Shown here one piece after another: positions 50,829 to 60,157 of a stretch of DNA of 64,000 bases (position 1 is its first letter; every line of letters starts with the position of its first letter). The position numbers and the translations under genes are program-made. The notes below the pieces were generated by a model. The model made no database searches, was not told where the DNA came from, and worked only from the letters and a program-made list of their open reading frames with translations. The stretch covers positions 4,023,215 to 4,087,214 of the forward strand of contig LR026961.1 of the NCBI GenBank assembly GCA_900498135.1. The letters are read 5' to 3'. This DNA comes from an uncultured Desulfatiglans sp. (GTDB taxonomy: Bacteria; Desulfobacterota; DSM-4660; Desulfatiglandales; Desulfatiglandaceae).

Positions 50829-52557
50829 AGATCTTCAAAACGACCACCGTTTCTGGCATGAGAGTCGCATCGGCCACGCTGAGCTGTACATCGCTCGAGC
50901 AGGAAGCCAGAAGGACGTATCTCGGGGCGCCAGACGGAAGAGGAATCCTTCGTGCCGCTGCGCCGAGGTTGCAGAGCACGAGCACATTCCCACGCCTGAC
51001 GCTCAGCCATCCCTCCTCTTCGCTGAAGGAAACGCCGGGCCGCGCCCCGGCGCGCAGATCGGGCTCGGAGCGGCGCAGGGCGATCAGGCTGCGATGCCAG
51101 GCCAGGAGTTCATCGTGCGGCGTCTTCGATATCTCTCCCCAGTCGAGCCTCGAACGTTCGAACGTTGCGAAATCCTGTGGATCGGGGACATCTTCCGGCT
51201 CCCACCCGAAGGCCGCGAACTCCTTGCGTCGCCCCTCCCGCACGGCGCGCGCCAGGTCCTTGTCCTGATGATCTGTAAAATACTGAAAAGGCGTCGACGC
51301 CCCCCACTCCTCCCCCTGGAAGATCAACGGGGTGAAGGGCGAGGTCAAGACGAGGGCCGCAGCGATCTTGAGGCGCCCGATGCCCACGATCCGGCTCAGC
51401 CTCTCACCCCTGGCGCGGTTCCCGACCTGGTCGTGGTTCTGGCTGTAGGCGAGCAGACGGTGCCCGGGAAAGGAGGCGAACGGCCTGCCGTGGCGCCGCC
51501 GGCGGTAGCGGGAGTACCGCCCGTCGTAGATGAAGCCCGAGGTCAAGGCCTTGGCCAGGTCCCCGAGGCTGCCGAAATCGACGTAGTACCCGTCCTGCTC
51601 TCCGGTCAGCAAGGTATGCAGGGCGTGGTGGAGATCGTCGCTCCATTGGGCATCGAGGCCGTAGCCGCCCGCCTCCGGGGAGCGCACCAGGCGCGGGTCG
51701 TTGAGGGCGCTTTCCGCGATCAGGCAGAGCTGGCGGCCCATCGTGTTTTCGAGCAGGGCCGCCTCCCGGGCAAGCTCTTCCAGAATATGCAGCGCAGAGG
51801 TGTCGAGGATCGCATGCACCGCATCGAGCCGGAGCCCATCGACGTGATAATCCTCGAACCACATGCGGGCGTTTCCCAGGAAAAATGCCCGCACCGCGTC
51901 ACTGTCCGGCCCGTCGAAGTTGACCGCCTTGCCCCACGGCACAGGATGAAGCTCCGAGAGGTAGGGGCCGAAGGCCTCGAGATGACTGCCCTCCGGACCG
52001 AAGTGGTTGTACACGACGTCCAGGATGACACCGATCCCGGCCAGATGGCAGGCCTCGACGAGCCGCTTCAGCCCTTCAGGGCCCCCGTACGCCTCCTGCG
52101 GGGCGTAAAGGGCGACGCCGTCGTACCCCCACCCCCGGCCTCCTGAAAAACTGTTGACCGGCATCAGTTCGATGTGGCTGACGCCGAGGTCCTTCAGGTA
52201 ATCGAGCTTTCGCACCACACCGTCGAAGCTCCCTTCAGGCGTGAAGGTGCCCACGTGGAGTTCATAGAGGATAGCGGCGCCAAGGGGCGGCTGCCGCCAT
52301 CCCTCGTCATGCCAGACAAAGCGGGCGTGGTCGAAGAAGCGCGAAAAGGCCTGGACGCCGTACGGCTGCCAGGGAGAGCGGGGATCCGGCAGGGGCGCCC
52401 CCCCATCCAGAGAGAAGGCGTAGTCCACGCCATGTTCAGCTAGGGCGGTTTCCACCTGCCACCAGCCGCCCGGAAGCGCCTGCATCTCGAGCGCACGCCC
52501 CCCGATCACCAGGGCCACGCTGCGCGCCCTTGGCGCCCAAACACTTACCACCGTCAT
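50770..52557 (-). CDS. treZ: Malto-oligosyltrehalose trehalohydrolase
   Basis: The 595-residue GH13 enzyme starts MTVVSVWAPRARSV, the usual TreZ N-terminal Ig-like domain. The catalytic barrel shows GVILDVVYNHFGPEG, the nucleophile region DGLRLDAVH, the acid/base Glu in CLIAESALNDP, and the transition-state Asp in YSQNHDQVGNR. It releases trehalose from maltooligosyl-trehalose in the cytoplasm. TreY and TreX are not in the window, so the pathway partners must be elsewhere. The last 20 residues extend beyond the usual end and produce the overlap with the ABC permease gene. Confidence 0.92.
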   Translation of the reverse strand: MTVVSVWAPRARSVALVIGGRALEMQALPGGWWQVETALAEHGVDYAFSLDGGAPLPDPRSPWQPYGVQAFSRFFDHARFVWHDEGWRQPPLGAAILYELHVGTFTPEGSFDGVVRKLDYLKDLGVSHIELMPVNSFSGGRGWGYDGVALYAPQEAYGGPEGLKRLVEACHLAGIGVILDVVYNHFGPEGSHLEAFGPYLSELHPVPWGKAVNFDGPDSDAVRAFFLGNARMWFEDYHVDGLRLDAVHAILDTSALHILEELAREAALLENTMGRQLCLIAESALNDPRLVRSPEAGGYGLDAQWSDDLHHALHTLLTGEQDGYYVDFGSLGDLAKALTSGFIYDGRYSRYRRRRHGRPFASFPGHRLLAYSQNHDQVGNRARGERLSRIVGIGRLKIAAALVLTSPFTPLIFQGEEWGASTPFQYFTDHQDKDLARAVREGRRKEFAAFGWEPEDVPDPQDFATFERSRLDWGEISKTPHDELLAWHRSLIALRRSEPDLRAGARPGVSFSEEEGWLSVRRGNVLVLCNLGAAARRIPLPSGAPRYVLLASCSSDVQLSVADATLMPETVVVLKIFNETAAGSATDRCRTPWRR

Positions 52558-52777
52558 GATCCGTGCACCCCCATGACCGATCCTTCCGGATCCTTTCTCC
52601 TTGGCCCCATCCGCCCGCCGGGTTATGATGGCGCATCGCCCTATGCCGGGAGGTCGAAGTGCACCCGTCTCGGCAGGCAAAAGAAAAATGCCTGCAGATC
52701 AGGAGCAGTTCACGCTGCCGATCTTCTTCCCGGACAAACCCATTGCGTTACCTGTGGAAGCGGAGGAGAAAGACTTC

Positions 52778-53224
52778 ATGCAAAAAGGAACATTCAAAAA
52801 AGTGAAACCGTCCAACACGAGAATGTACGGGCCGAAAGGGATCATCGTCTGCGGGTACCCGGCCGGGGAGCACGCCTTGCTGCTTGAATTCGTGAAGACG
52901 GCAGGCATGGACGAAAGGCCCGTCATTTTCGCCCGGACCGCGGATGCCTCGGTTTGTTTGAAGGACCTGCTCTCCTGTTCATCGGGTTCAGGGATGGGCG
53001 TCCCCTCCGAGATGCCGCGGGCGCTCATCCTGTCAGGATTTACCCAAAACGAACTGCACCGGATGATGTCCGCCTACCGCAACGCGGGGCTGCCCGCCCA
53101 GCTTTGGGCCACCCTGACGCCGATCTCCGAGAACTGGCCCTTGTGCGATCTCCTGGAAGAACTCCAGCGGGAACGAGAAGCCGTCCTCGCCCGCCGCCCG
53201 ACGGCGCCATCGCACAACCGTTGA
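52778..53224 (+). CDS. DUF3783-domain protein
   Basis: The preferred start, with GGAGG about ten bases upstream, gives 148 residues; ATGs at 52,688 and 52,601 are possible but lack sites. GIIVCGYPAGEHALLLEFVK opens the protein, and LILSGFTQNELHRMMSAYRNAG with LWATLTPISENWPLCDLLEELQRER is the DUF3783 signature. Function is unknown in this family. The gene is convergent with the copper efflux genes to the right. Confidence 0.7.
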   Translation: MQKGTFKKVKPSNTRMYGPKGIIVCGYPAGEHALLLEFVKTAGMDERPVIFARTADASVCLKDLLSCSSGSGMGVPSEMPRALILSGFTQNELHRMMSAYRNAGLPAQLWATLTPISENWPLCDLLEELQREREAVLARRPTAPSHNR

Positions 53225-53372
53225 ATGATCCCGGTGGTCCGGCGCCCGCTTCCTTTTGATTGAAAACCAAGATCCGCGGGCTGTCAAGGGGAACGGGGTG
53301 CGCAGGGCAGCCTTCCCTTCCCTCACGACGCATCCGTGGTTGTGGTCATGCTGCGATGCCGAGAGGGCCTTT

Positions 53373-56300
53373 TTATCCTTGTCCACGCGGAGCCGGCTGA
53401 ATCGACGAAGCGAAGCCCTTCGCTGGGGATCGCGACGACCAGCGGAAACGCATCTCCTCACGCATGCAATAGAGCACCGGCACGACAAACCAGGTCAGCA
53501 TCGCAAAGACCATCCCGCCGAAGGACGGGATCGCCATCGGAATCATGACGTCCGCGCCGCGCCCCGTGGAGGTCAGGATCGGCAGCAAGGCCAGGATCGT
53601 GGTGGCGGAGGTCATCGAAGCCGGCCGGATGCGGCGGACCGCCCCGGCCACCACCGCCTTGCGGATGGCCGGAATCGAATCGGTCGGGCGCTCGGCCCTT
53701 GAATCGTCCAGGTAGGTCGCCATCAGGACGCCGTCGTCCGAGGCGATGCCGAAAAGGGCCAGAAACCCCACCCAGATGGCAACGCTCAGGTTGATGGGGT
53801 GGACTTGGAAGAGGCTCTGCATGGAGACGCCGAACAGGCTGAAATCCAGAAACCAGGGCCGGCCGTAGAGCCAGACCATGATGAAGCCCCCGCCCCAGGC
53901 GACGAAGATGCTGGAGAACACCATGCAGGTGGTCAGGGTGGACCGGAACTGCAGGTAGAGCACGATGAAGATCAGGAGGAGGGCCAGGGGCAGGACGACG
54001 GCGAGCTTCTTCTGGGCGCGGACCTGGTTCTCGTAGCTGCCGGCGAAGCGGTAGGAGACGCCCGCCGGCAGGACCAACTCCCCGCTCCGCTCCTTTCCCT
54101 TCAGAAAGCGCGCGGCCTGCTCCACCACGTCCACCTCGGCGAAGCCCGGCTTCATGTCGAAGAGGACGTAGCCCAGCAGGAAGGTGTCCTCGCTCTTGAT
54201 CGCCTGGGGGCCCCGCACATACCGGATGTCGGCCAGCTGCTCGAGCGGGATGTGCTGCCCCATCACGGGGGAAGCCACCAGCACCCGGCCGAGCGCCTCG
54301 ACGCTGTCGCGCAGTTCGCGCTGATAGCGCACCCGGACGGCATAGCGCTCCCGGCCTTCCACCGTCACGGTGGCCGTCCGCCCGCCGACGGCGCCTTCGA
54401 TCACCTCCTGCACCTCGTTCACCATGATGCCGTAGCGCGAGACGGCCTCCCGGTCGACGACGATCTCCAGGTAGGGCTTCCCGACGATCCGGTCCGCGAA
54501 GACCGTGGCCGGCTCGATGGAAGGAACCTGTTTGAGGAGCCCCTCCATCCGGATGCCCACCTGTTCGATGGTTTCCAGATCGGGCCCCTTGATCTTGATC
54601 CCCATCGGCGCCCGCATGCCGGACTGGAGCATCACGATGCGCGCCGCGATCGGCTGGAGCATCGGGGCACTGGTCACACCGGGGACCTCGGCCGCGCGCA
54701 CGATCTCGTCCCAGATCTCGCGCGGGGATCGAATCCCCGGCCAGGCCTCACGCTCGGGATTTAAATCGGGGTCGAGGCGCGGCCGCCACAACCGGAAGGG
54801 CTTTCCGTCCGGATCGGGGATGAGGGCGCCATCGGCATCCCGCACATATCGCCCCGGCACCGTGTAGGGCAGACCGTCCGGCGCGTGCACCGGCCTGCCG
54901 CCGGCATCCCGGAAGACGTCCCTGCCCGAGGGCTCGAACCGGAAGGTCAGCCGCCTCCCGTTTTCATCGGTCAGGTATTCCGGGTGGTAGTTGATGACTG
55001 TCTCGATCATCGAAACGGGCGCAGGATCCAGGGGCGTCTCGGCGCGGCCGAGCTTGCCGACCGCGCCCGCCACCTCGGGAATGGCCGAGACCGCCTTGTC
55101 CTGCAGTGCGAGGATCTCCTGCACCTCCCCGATCGAGGCGTGGACCATGGTGGTCGGCATGTAAAGGTAGGAGCCCTCGTCGAGGGGCGGCATGAACTCC
55201 TTTCCAAGGCCGGGGAACACGTGATGGAGGGCGACGAAGGGCGGGCTCGCGCGCAGCGCCTCCGGAAGCCATGAGGTCATCGCCGGCGCCCCCTGCCAGA
55301 TCATCGCGCCGAGAAGGACTACCGCTGCGGGAAGAATCAGGAAGAGGCCCTTCCAGGCAAGGAACCAGGAAAGGAGGCGCGGGTAACCCAGCCGAAACAG
55401 GCCGATCAAAGCGAGGAGCCCGCCGATCAGCCCGAAAACGAAGAGGAAGTTTCTGAAGGACCCCGTTTCGGGGCCGAGCGGCAGCCAGTGCTCCGAGAGC
55501 AGGATCATGACGAGGCCGATCAGGAGCCAGTTTTCGGCCCGCGAAATCCAGCGCTCCGGCCCCGCCGGCAACCGGCCCTCGAGCGCCGCCCGGGCGGCCA
55601 GCCACAGGAGTGCGAACCCGAGCCATCCGTTGACGGCAAACCCGACGCCGATTCCCGCCGCGGCGTACAAGCCCGGCCGCAGCCAGCGGCGCACGCCGCG
55701 CACGAGCATTCGCCGATGCGCCATCAACATGGCCGCCAGGGTCGGCAGGATGGTCAGCGCCACGATCAGGGAGGCGATCAGCGCAAAGGTCTTGGTGTAG
55801 GCAAGGGGTTTGAAGAGCTTCCCCTCGGCCCCCTCCATGGCGAAGACGGGGAGGAAGCCGATAATCGTTGTCGCGACCGCGGTGAGCACCGCCCCGCCCA
55901 CCTCGACGGTGGCCCGGTAGATGAGCGTGAGCCTGTTTCCGCCTGTCTTGTCGTTCTCCAGGTGCTTGAGGATGTTCTCGGTGATGATGATGCCCATGTC
56001 CACCATCGTCCCGATGGCGATGGCGATCCCCGAAAGGGCCACGATGTTGGCGTCGATGCCGAAGAGCTTCATCCCGATGAAGCACATCAGCACCGCGAGG
56101 GGCAACAGCGCCGAGACGATGAGGGAACTCCGCAGGTGCATGACCGCGATCAGGATGACGATGACGGTGACGAGGATCTCCTCCACGAGCGCGGTGTTGA
56201 GGGTCCCCAGGGTCTCGGCGATCAGCCCGGAGCGGTCATAGAAGGGCACCACCGTCACCTTGCTGAGCGTCCCGTCGGCCAGGGTCCGCGAAGGGAGTCC

Positions 56301-57350
56301 GGCGCTGATCTCGGCGATCTTCTCTTTCACGTTCCGGATGGCGGCGAGCGGGTTTTCCCCGTAGCGAGCCACAACGACGCCCCCCACCGCCTCGACCCCT
56401 TCCTTGTCGAGGGCGCCCCGGCGCAGCGCGGGGCCCGCGGCCACCCTCGCCACATCGCCGACCCGCACGGGAACGCCTTCCCGCACTGCAACGACTGCGC
56501 CCTCGATGTCGGGAATCCGCTTGACGAAGCCGACCCCGCGGATGATGTACTCGACGTCGTTCAGCTCGATCGTCCGCGCCCCGACATCCAGGTTGGACAT
56601 CTTCACAGCGGCCAGGACCTGCTCGAACTTCACCCCGTACGCCCGGAGGGCATCCGGCTCCACGTCCACCTGGTATTCCCGGACAAAGCCCCCCACCGAG
56701 GCGACCTCGCTGACCCCCTCGGCGGAAAGGAGGGCATAGCGCACATACCAGTCCTGGATGCTCCTGAGCTCATCGAGATCCCACCCGCCGGCCGGCCTCC
56801 CCTCCGGGTCCCTCCCTTCGAGGGTGTACCAGAAGACCTGCCCGAGGGCCGTCGCATCCGGCCCCAGGGTGGGGCGGACACCGGCCGGGAGGGCTGCGGG
56901 GGGAAGGCTCGAAAGCTTTTCGAGGAGCCGGGTGCGGGACCAGTAAAAGTCGACCCCCTCTTCGAAAATCACGTAAATGCTTGAAAACCCGAACATGGAG
57001 AGGCTGCGGACCGTCCGGACCCCCGGGATGCCGAGGAGCGAAACCGTAAGGGGGTAGGTCACCTGATCTTCCACGTCCTGCGGGGAACGGCCGGGCCACT
57101 CGGTGAACACGATCTGCTGGTTTTCGCCGATGTCCGGGATGGCATCCACCGGCACCGGGTCCCTGGGGATGCCGCTTTCCCACTCGAAGGGCGCCGTGAA
57201 AACCCCCCAGCCGATCACAAGAAGCGTCAGGAGGATGACGACCAGCCGCTGCCTGAGGCAGAAGTCGACGATGCGCGCAACGAAGGAGGACTGATCTTTC
57301 ATTGCAACGCTATCATCATTTTTTTCAATATGTTGTCCGTCATTTTTCAT
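53373..57350 (-). CDS. cusA: CusA/CzcA-family RND heavy-metal efflux pump, enlarged
   Basis: The 1,325-residue protein is about 280 longer than E. coli CusA. The typical features are present: N-terminal VDAIPDIGENQQIVF, the TM4 stretch GIAIAIGTMVDMGIIITENI with the proton-relay Asp, and RIVMLQSGMRAPMGIKIKG, where RI-x-ML keeps the Met corresponding to the CusA copper-binding M623. Extra length comes from about 150 hydrophobic residues with added spans (about 565-710) and a roughly 75-residue periplasmic insert. Exports Cu(I)/Ag(I) from periplasm with CusB and CusC. Follows cusB by eight bases. No strong RBS; translational coupling likely. Confidence 0.88.
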   Translation of the reverse strand: MKNDGQHIEKNDDSVAMKDQSSFVARIVDFCLRQRLVVILLTLLVIGWGVFTAPFEWESGIPRDPVPVDAIPDIGENQQIVFTEWPGRSPQDVEDQVTYPLTVSLLGIPGVRTVRSLSMFGFSSIYVIFEEGVDFYWSRTRLLEKLSSLPPAALPAGVRPTLGPDATALGQVFWYTLEGRDPEGRPAGGWDLDELRSIQDWYVRYALLSAEGVSEVASVGGFVREYQVDVEPDALRAYGVKFEQVLAAVKMSNLDVGARTIELNDVEYIIRGVGFVKRIPDIEGAVVAVREGVPVRVGDVARVAAGPALRRGALDKEGVEAVGGVVVARYGENPLAAIRNVKEKIAEISAGLPSRTLADGTLSKVTVVPFYDRSGLIAETLGTLNTALVEEILVTVIVILIAVMHLRSSLIVSALLPLAVLMCFIGMKLFGIDANIVALSGIAIAIGTMVDMGIIITENILKHLENDKTGGNRLTLIYRATVEVGGAVLTAVATTIIGFLPVFAMEGAEGKLFKPLAYTKTFALIASLIVALTILPTLAAMLMAHRRMLVRGVRRWLRPGLYAAAGIGVGFAVNGWLGFALLWLAARAALEGRLPAGPERWISRAENWLLIGLVMILLSEHWLPLGPETGSFRNFLFVFGLIGGLLALIGLFRLGYPRLLSWFLAWKGLFLILPAAVVLLGAMIWQGAPAMTSWLPEALRASPPFVALHHVFPGLGKEFMPPLDEGSYLYMPTTMVHASIGEVQEILALQDKAVSAIPEVAGAVGKLGRAETPLDPAPVSMIETVINYHPEYLTDENGRRLTFRFEPSGRDVFRDAGGRPVHAPDGLPYTVPGRYVRDADGALIPDPDGKPFRLWRPRLDPDLNPEREAWPGIRSPREIWDEIVRAAEVPGVTSAPMLQPIAARIVMLQSGMRAPMGIKIKGPDLETIEQVGIRMEGLLKQVPSIEPATVFADRIVGKPYLEIVVDREAVSRYGIMVNEVQEVIEGAVGGRTATVTVEGRERYAVRVRYQRELRDSVEALGRVLVASPVMGQHIPLEQLADIRYVRGPQAIKSEDTFLLGYVLFDMKPGFAEVDVVEQAARFLKGKERSGELVLPAGVSYRFAGSYENQVRAQKKLAVVLPLALLLIFIVLYLQFRSTLTTCMVFSSIFVAWGGGFIMVWLYGRPWFLDFSLFGVSMQSLFQVHPINLSVAIWVGFLALFGIASDDGVLMATYLDDSRAERPTDSIPAIRKAVVAGAVRRIRPASMTSATTILALLPILTSTGRGADVMIPMAIPSFGGMVFAMLTWFVVPVLYCMREEMRFRWSSRSPAKGFASSIQPAPRGQG

Positions 57351-57358
57351 AAGCTGGC

Positions 57359-59581
57359 TCAGGGTTGGTCGACGCGCCGTTTCACCTCACCGCAGGCGAG
57401 CATCGCAGCGCCGAAATAAGGGTTCCGCACCTGCTCGTCCAACTGGAGCCACGACGCGCCTCGATCCTCGAAGGCCATGGGGCAAAAAACCTCGAAGACG
57501 GGCTGGTCCATCACAACCCCCAGAGCGGCAACCGCTGCGATGAGACCGCTCGAGACCGGCTCGAAGGCGCTGCGAAGATCATCGATCGCCTCCGCGCCGT
57601 GCATCCCGTGAATCCCCTTCTCGATCCTCCGAGCGGCATCCTCCCAGACGCCCCGGGCAGGCCCGGGGAGCACGCCTCCGTCGACCTCCCGAAAGACCTC
57701 CAATAAGGCGTGGACCCTCTTTCGGGCGCCTTCGGCATCATCGGCGGCGAGGGCCTCGGAGACCGGCACATAGGCCATGACCAGATCCCCGAGCTGTCGG
57801 CGAAAGGCGTGAGGCACATCCGGATGCCCGGGGGGCGCCTCGCCGGCCGCAGGTCCCAAGCGCTCCGCCAGTCGGGCCATGTGCCGGAAAAGCTCGCCAT
57901 GCAGGAACCGGGCCTCCCCCAGGTCCACCGCCTCGGAGCCGAGGAGGCTGTCATTGCGGATCAGCATGGTCCATTCACGCCACAGGAGCCCGGCTTCGCC
58001 CTCCGGGGCCTCCTCGGCGATCGCGCCGATGCGCTCGTGGATTTCCTTGAAGGCGCCCCTGGCGGCGTTCAGGTCCCCGGATGCCAGCAGGCCCTCCAGG
58101 GCGGCCCCGTCCTCGAGCAGCGACCGCAGCCCCGCCTCTGCGGGAGCGGAAACAGACCAACGGCTCCTGGCTCCCGCCATCCCTTGCTTAGGACCTTCCA
58201 TGGCGTGGTCATGCCCCCCGGCCGGCGCCGCACCCGGCTCCGGGGCCATCATGCTCGGTTTGGCCTGGATCTGCAGGGCGCTGTCCAGCCTGAAGGCCCC
58301 GCGCGTCACCACCTCTTCCCCCTCCTGCAGCCCTTCCCGGACCACGTACCAGTCTCCGGCCCGCGGCCCGAGGACCACCTCGCGCCCCTCGTAAAGCCCC
58401 TCTCCGCCCGGGAGCGCTACATACACGACGGCTCTTTTTCCGGTCAGGAGGGGGGCCGATGCCGGGATCAGGAGGGGCGCTTCATCCTCTGAAGCGGCCG
58501 CGGCTTCGACCCGCTGCACCGCCCGCACGATCATTCCCGGCCGCAGCCGGAGATCCGGGTTTTCCGCCTCGAGTCGCACCCTCGCGGTGCGCGTCCGCTC
58601 ATCGAGGAAGGGATCGATGAACACGACCCTGCCGCTGAAAGACCGGCCCGGAACGGCCTCCGTCCGAAACTGCACCGCAGCCCCCGGGCGCACCCACGGC
58701 AGATCGGATTCGTAGGCATCGAGCATCACCCAGACCCGCGAGATGTCGGCAACCGTGTAAACAGGGCTGCCCGTAGCCACATACACCCCTTCGGTCACCT
58801 CCCGCCGAATGACGACCCCGGTCAGGGGGGCGTAAAGGGTGACGTGCTCGGAGGGACTCCCGCGTTCGGCGAGCGCATCCACCTGGGGCCTCGTCATCCC
58901 CAGGAGGCGCAGCTTTTCACGTGCGGCGTCGGCGGTGCGTCGGGCCGAATCGCGGATCAGTCGAAGACCGTTCTCCTGCAGATCCGCCAAGCCTTTCACC
59001 GCCTGGATGAACTCCGACTGCGCGGCGTAGAGCTCCGGACTGTAGATCTCCGCCATGGGCCGGCCTTTCTGGACGAAGGCGCCGGTGTAATCCACGTAAA
59101 GTCGGTCGATCCGTCCCCCCACCCTCGCGGTGATGGCGCCGAGCCGGGTCTCGTCGTAGGCCACCTCCCCGGTGAGGCGCGTTTCCACATCAGGCGTCCT
59201 GCGGATGACGGGCGATGTCTGGACCTGCGCGAGCCTGCGGGCGTTTTCGGAGAGGCGGATCTCCCGGAGGCTCCTGGCGGAGCCTTCCGAGGCCTCCTGT
59301 TTGAGCGGGATCAGGTCCATGAAGCAGATGGGGCATTTCCCCGGCTCGGGGAGCTGGATCTGCGGGTGCATGGAGCAGGTCCAGATGGTCGCCGCCTCCG
59401 CCCCCGCATGGACCCGTTCCTTCTCGGCAGGCGCTTCCCGGGCGGCCTGGTGCAGATCACCCGGCATGAACCACCTCCCCGCTCCCCAGCCGAGCAGGCC
59501 GCCTGCCAGGATCAAAGCCAGGACCGCTCCGGCCCGGCGTGCGGCAAAACGCCCCCGGGTCTTTCCCCGTTCCTCGTTCAT
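57359..59581 (-). CDS. cusB: CusB-type RND adaptor with metal-binding N and C domains
   Basis: The 740-residue protein has an N-terminal membrane anchor (AGAVLALILAGGLLGWGAG), then a heavy-metal-binding segment WTCSMHPQIQLPEPGKCPIC (about residues 66-85). The adaptor core (lipoyl, coiled coil, barrel) covers about 110-430. The C-terminal part ends with the DUF3347-type motifs FEVFCPMAF, RNPYFG and MLACGEV, which supply more Met/Cys/His ligands. Together they suggest that this adaptor collects copper in the periplasm and hands it to CusA. Second-last of the leftward operon. Confidence 0.88.
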   Translation of the reverse strand: MNEERGKTRGRFAARRAGAVLALILAGGLLGWGAGRWFMPGDLHQAAREAPAEKERVHAGAEAATIWTCSMHPQIQLPEPGKCPICFMDLIPLKQEASEGSARSLREIRLSENARRLAQVQTSPVIRRTPDVETRLTGEVAYDETRLGAITARVGGRIDRLYVDYTGAFVQKGRPMAEIYSPELYAAQSEFIQAVKGLADLQENGLRLIRDSARRTADAAREKLRLLGMTRPQVDALAERGSPSEHVTLYAPLTGVVIRREVTEGVYVATGSPVYTVADISRVWVMLDAYESDLPWVRPGAAVQFRTEAVPGRSFSGRVVFIDPFLDERTRTARVRLEAENPDLRLRPGMIVRAVQRVEAAAASEDEAPLLIPASAPLLTGKRAVVYVALPGGEGLYEGREVVLGPRAGDWYVVREGLQEGEEVVTRGAFRLDSALQIQAKPSMMAPEPGAAPAGGHDHAMEGPKQGMAGARSRWSVSAPAEAGLRSLLEDGAALEGLLASGDLNAARGAFKEIHERIGAIAEEAPEGEAGLLWREWTMLIRNDSLLGSEAVDLGEARFLHGELFRHMARLAERLGPAAGEAPPGHPDVPHAFRRQLGDLVMAYVPVSEALAADDAEGARKRVHALLEVFREVDGGVLPGPARGVWEDAARRIEKGIHGMHGAEAIDDLRSAFEPVSSGLIAAVAALGVVMDQPVFEVFCPMAFEDRGASWLQLDEQVRNPYFGAAMLACGEVKRRVDQP

Positions 59582-59600
59582 GACCCGCCCCCCTCCATCT

Positions 59601-59918
59601 TCAGCGGCCGCCTTTCAAATCCCCTTTTGATCCGTCTCCGGGGCCTCTCCCTGGAACGGCATCCGGGCTGTCTTCCAGGAAGATTCCCTCCTCCCGCATC
59701 TTTTGCAGGTAGGTGTCGGGATCCTTCATGAACGTCTCAGGGCAGCTCGCACAGCAGAAATAGATGCGCTTCCCCTGATAATCCACGAAGAGCTTCTCCG
59801 TGGGCTTGTACCCCATGATGGGGCACTTCTCCTGTTCGACTTCCGCTGCCGCGGGCAAAACGCCGAAGACGAAAAAAAACACCGCCAAAACCGCAAGGAC
59901 TTTTCCTGGTCGTATCAT
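59601..59918 (-). CDS. Secreted YHS-domain protein of the copper operon
   Basis: The 105-residue protein has an N-terminal signal peptide (residues 1-25, VLAVLAVFFFVFGVLPAAAE). The YHS-like domain follows: KCPIMGYKPTEKLFVDYQGK, then IYFCCASCPETFMKDPDTYL, with Cys at the metal-binding positions. AAAGGAG precedes the ATG. Lies between the outer-membrane and adaptor genes of the efflux operon. It is a candidate periplasmic metallochaperone, standing where CusF stands in E. coli. Confidence 0.8.
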   Translation of the reverse strand: MIRPGKVLAVLAVFFFVFGVLPAAAEVEQEKCPIMGYKPTEKLFVDYQGKRIYFCCASCPETFMKDPDTYLQKMREEGIFLEDSPDAVPGRGPGDGSKGDLKGGR

Positions 59919-60157
59919 GCTGCAACTCCTTTCCTGGGCTGAATGCCTTGAAACGCGCGAGACAACTCTGTGTTCCAGCAGCTGAGAAACCTGCCCCGTT
60001 GAACGTACCGCGGGGTCCTGGGCGCTCTATACCACGCAGCGATTCGAGCAGCGGATGCTCGGCGGCTCACAGACATGCCCCCATGCGGACTGCGCGGGAT
60101 TCCGGGCAATGGGGTGCCCCGACGCAACAGGGCCCAATCCCGGCAGCCGGCCGAATC

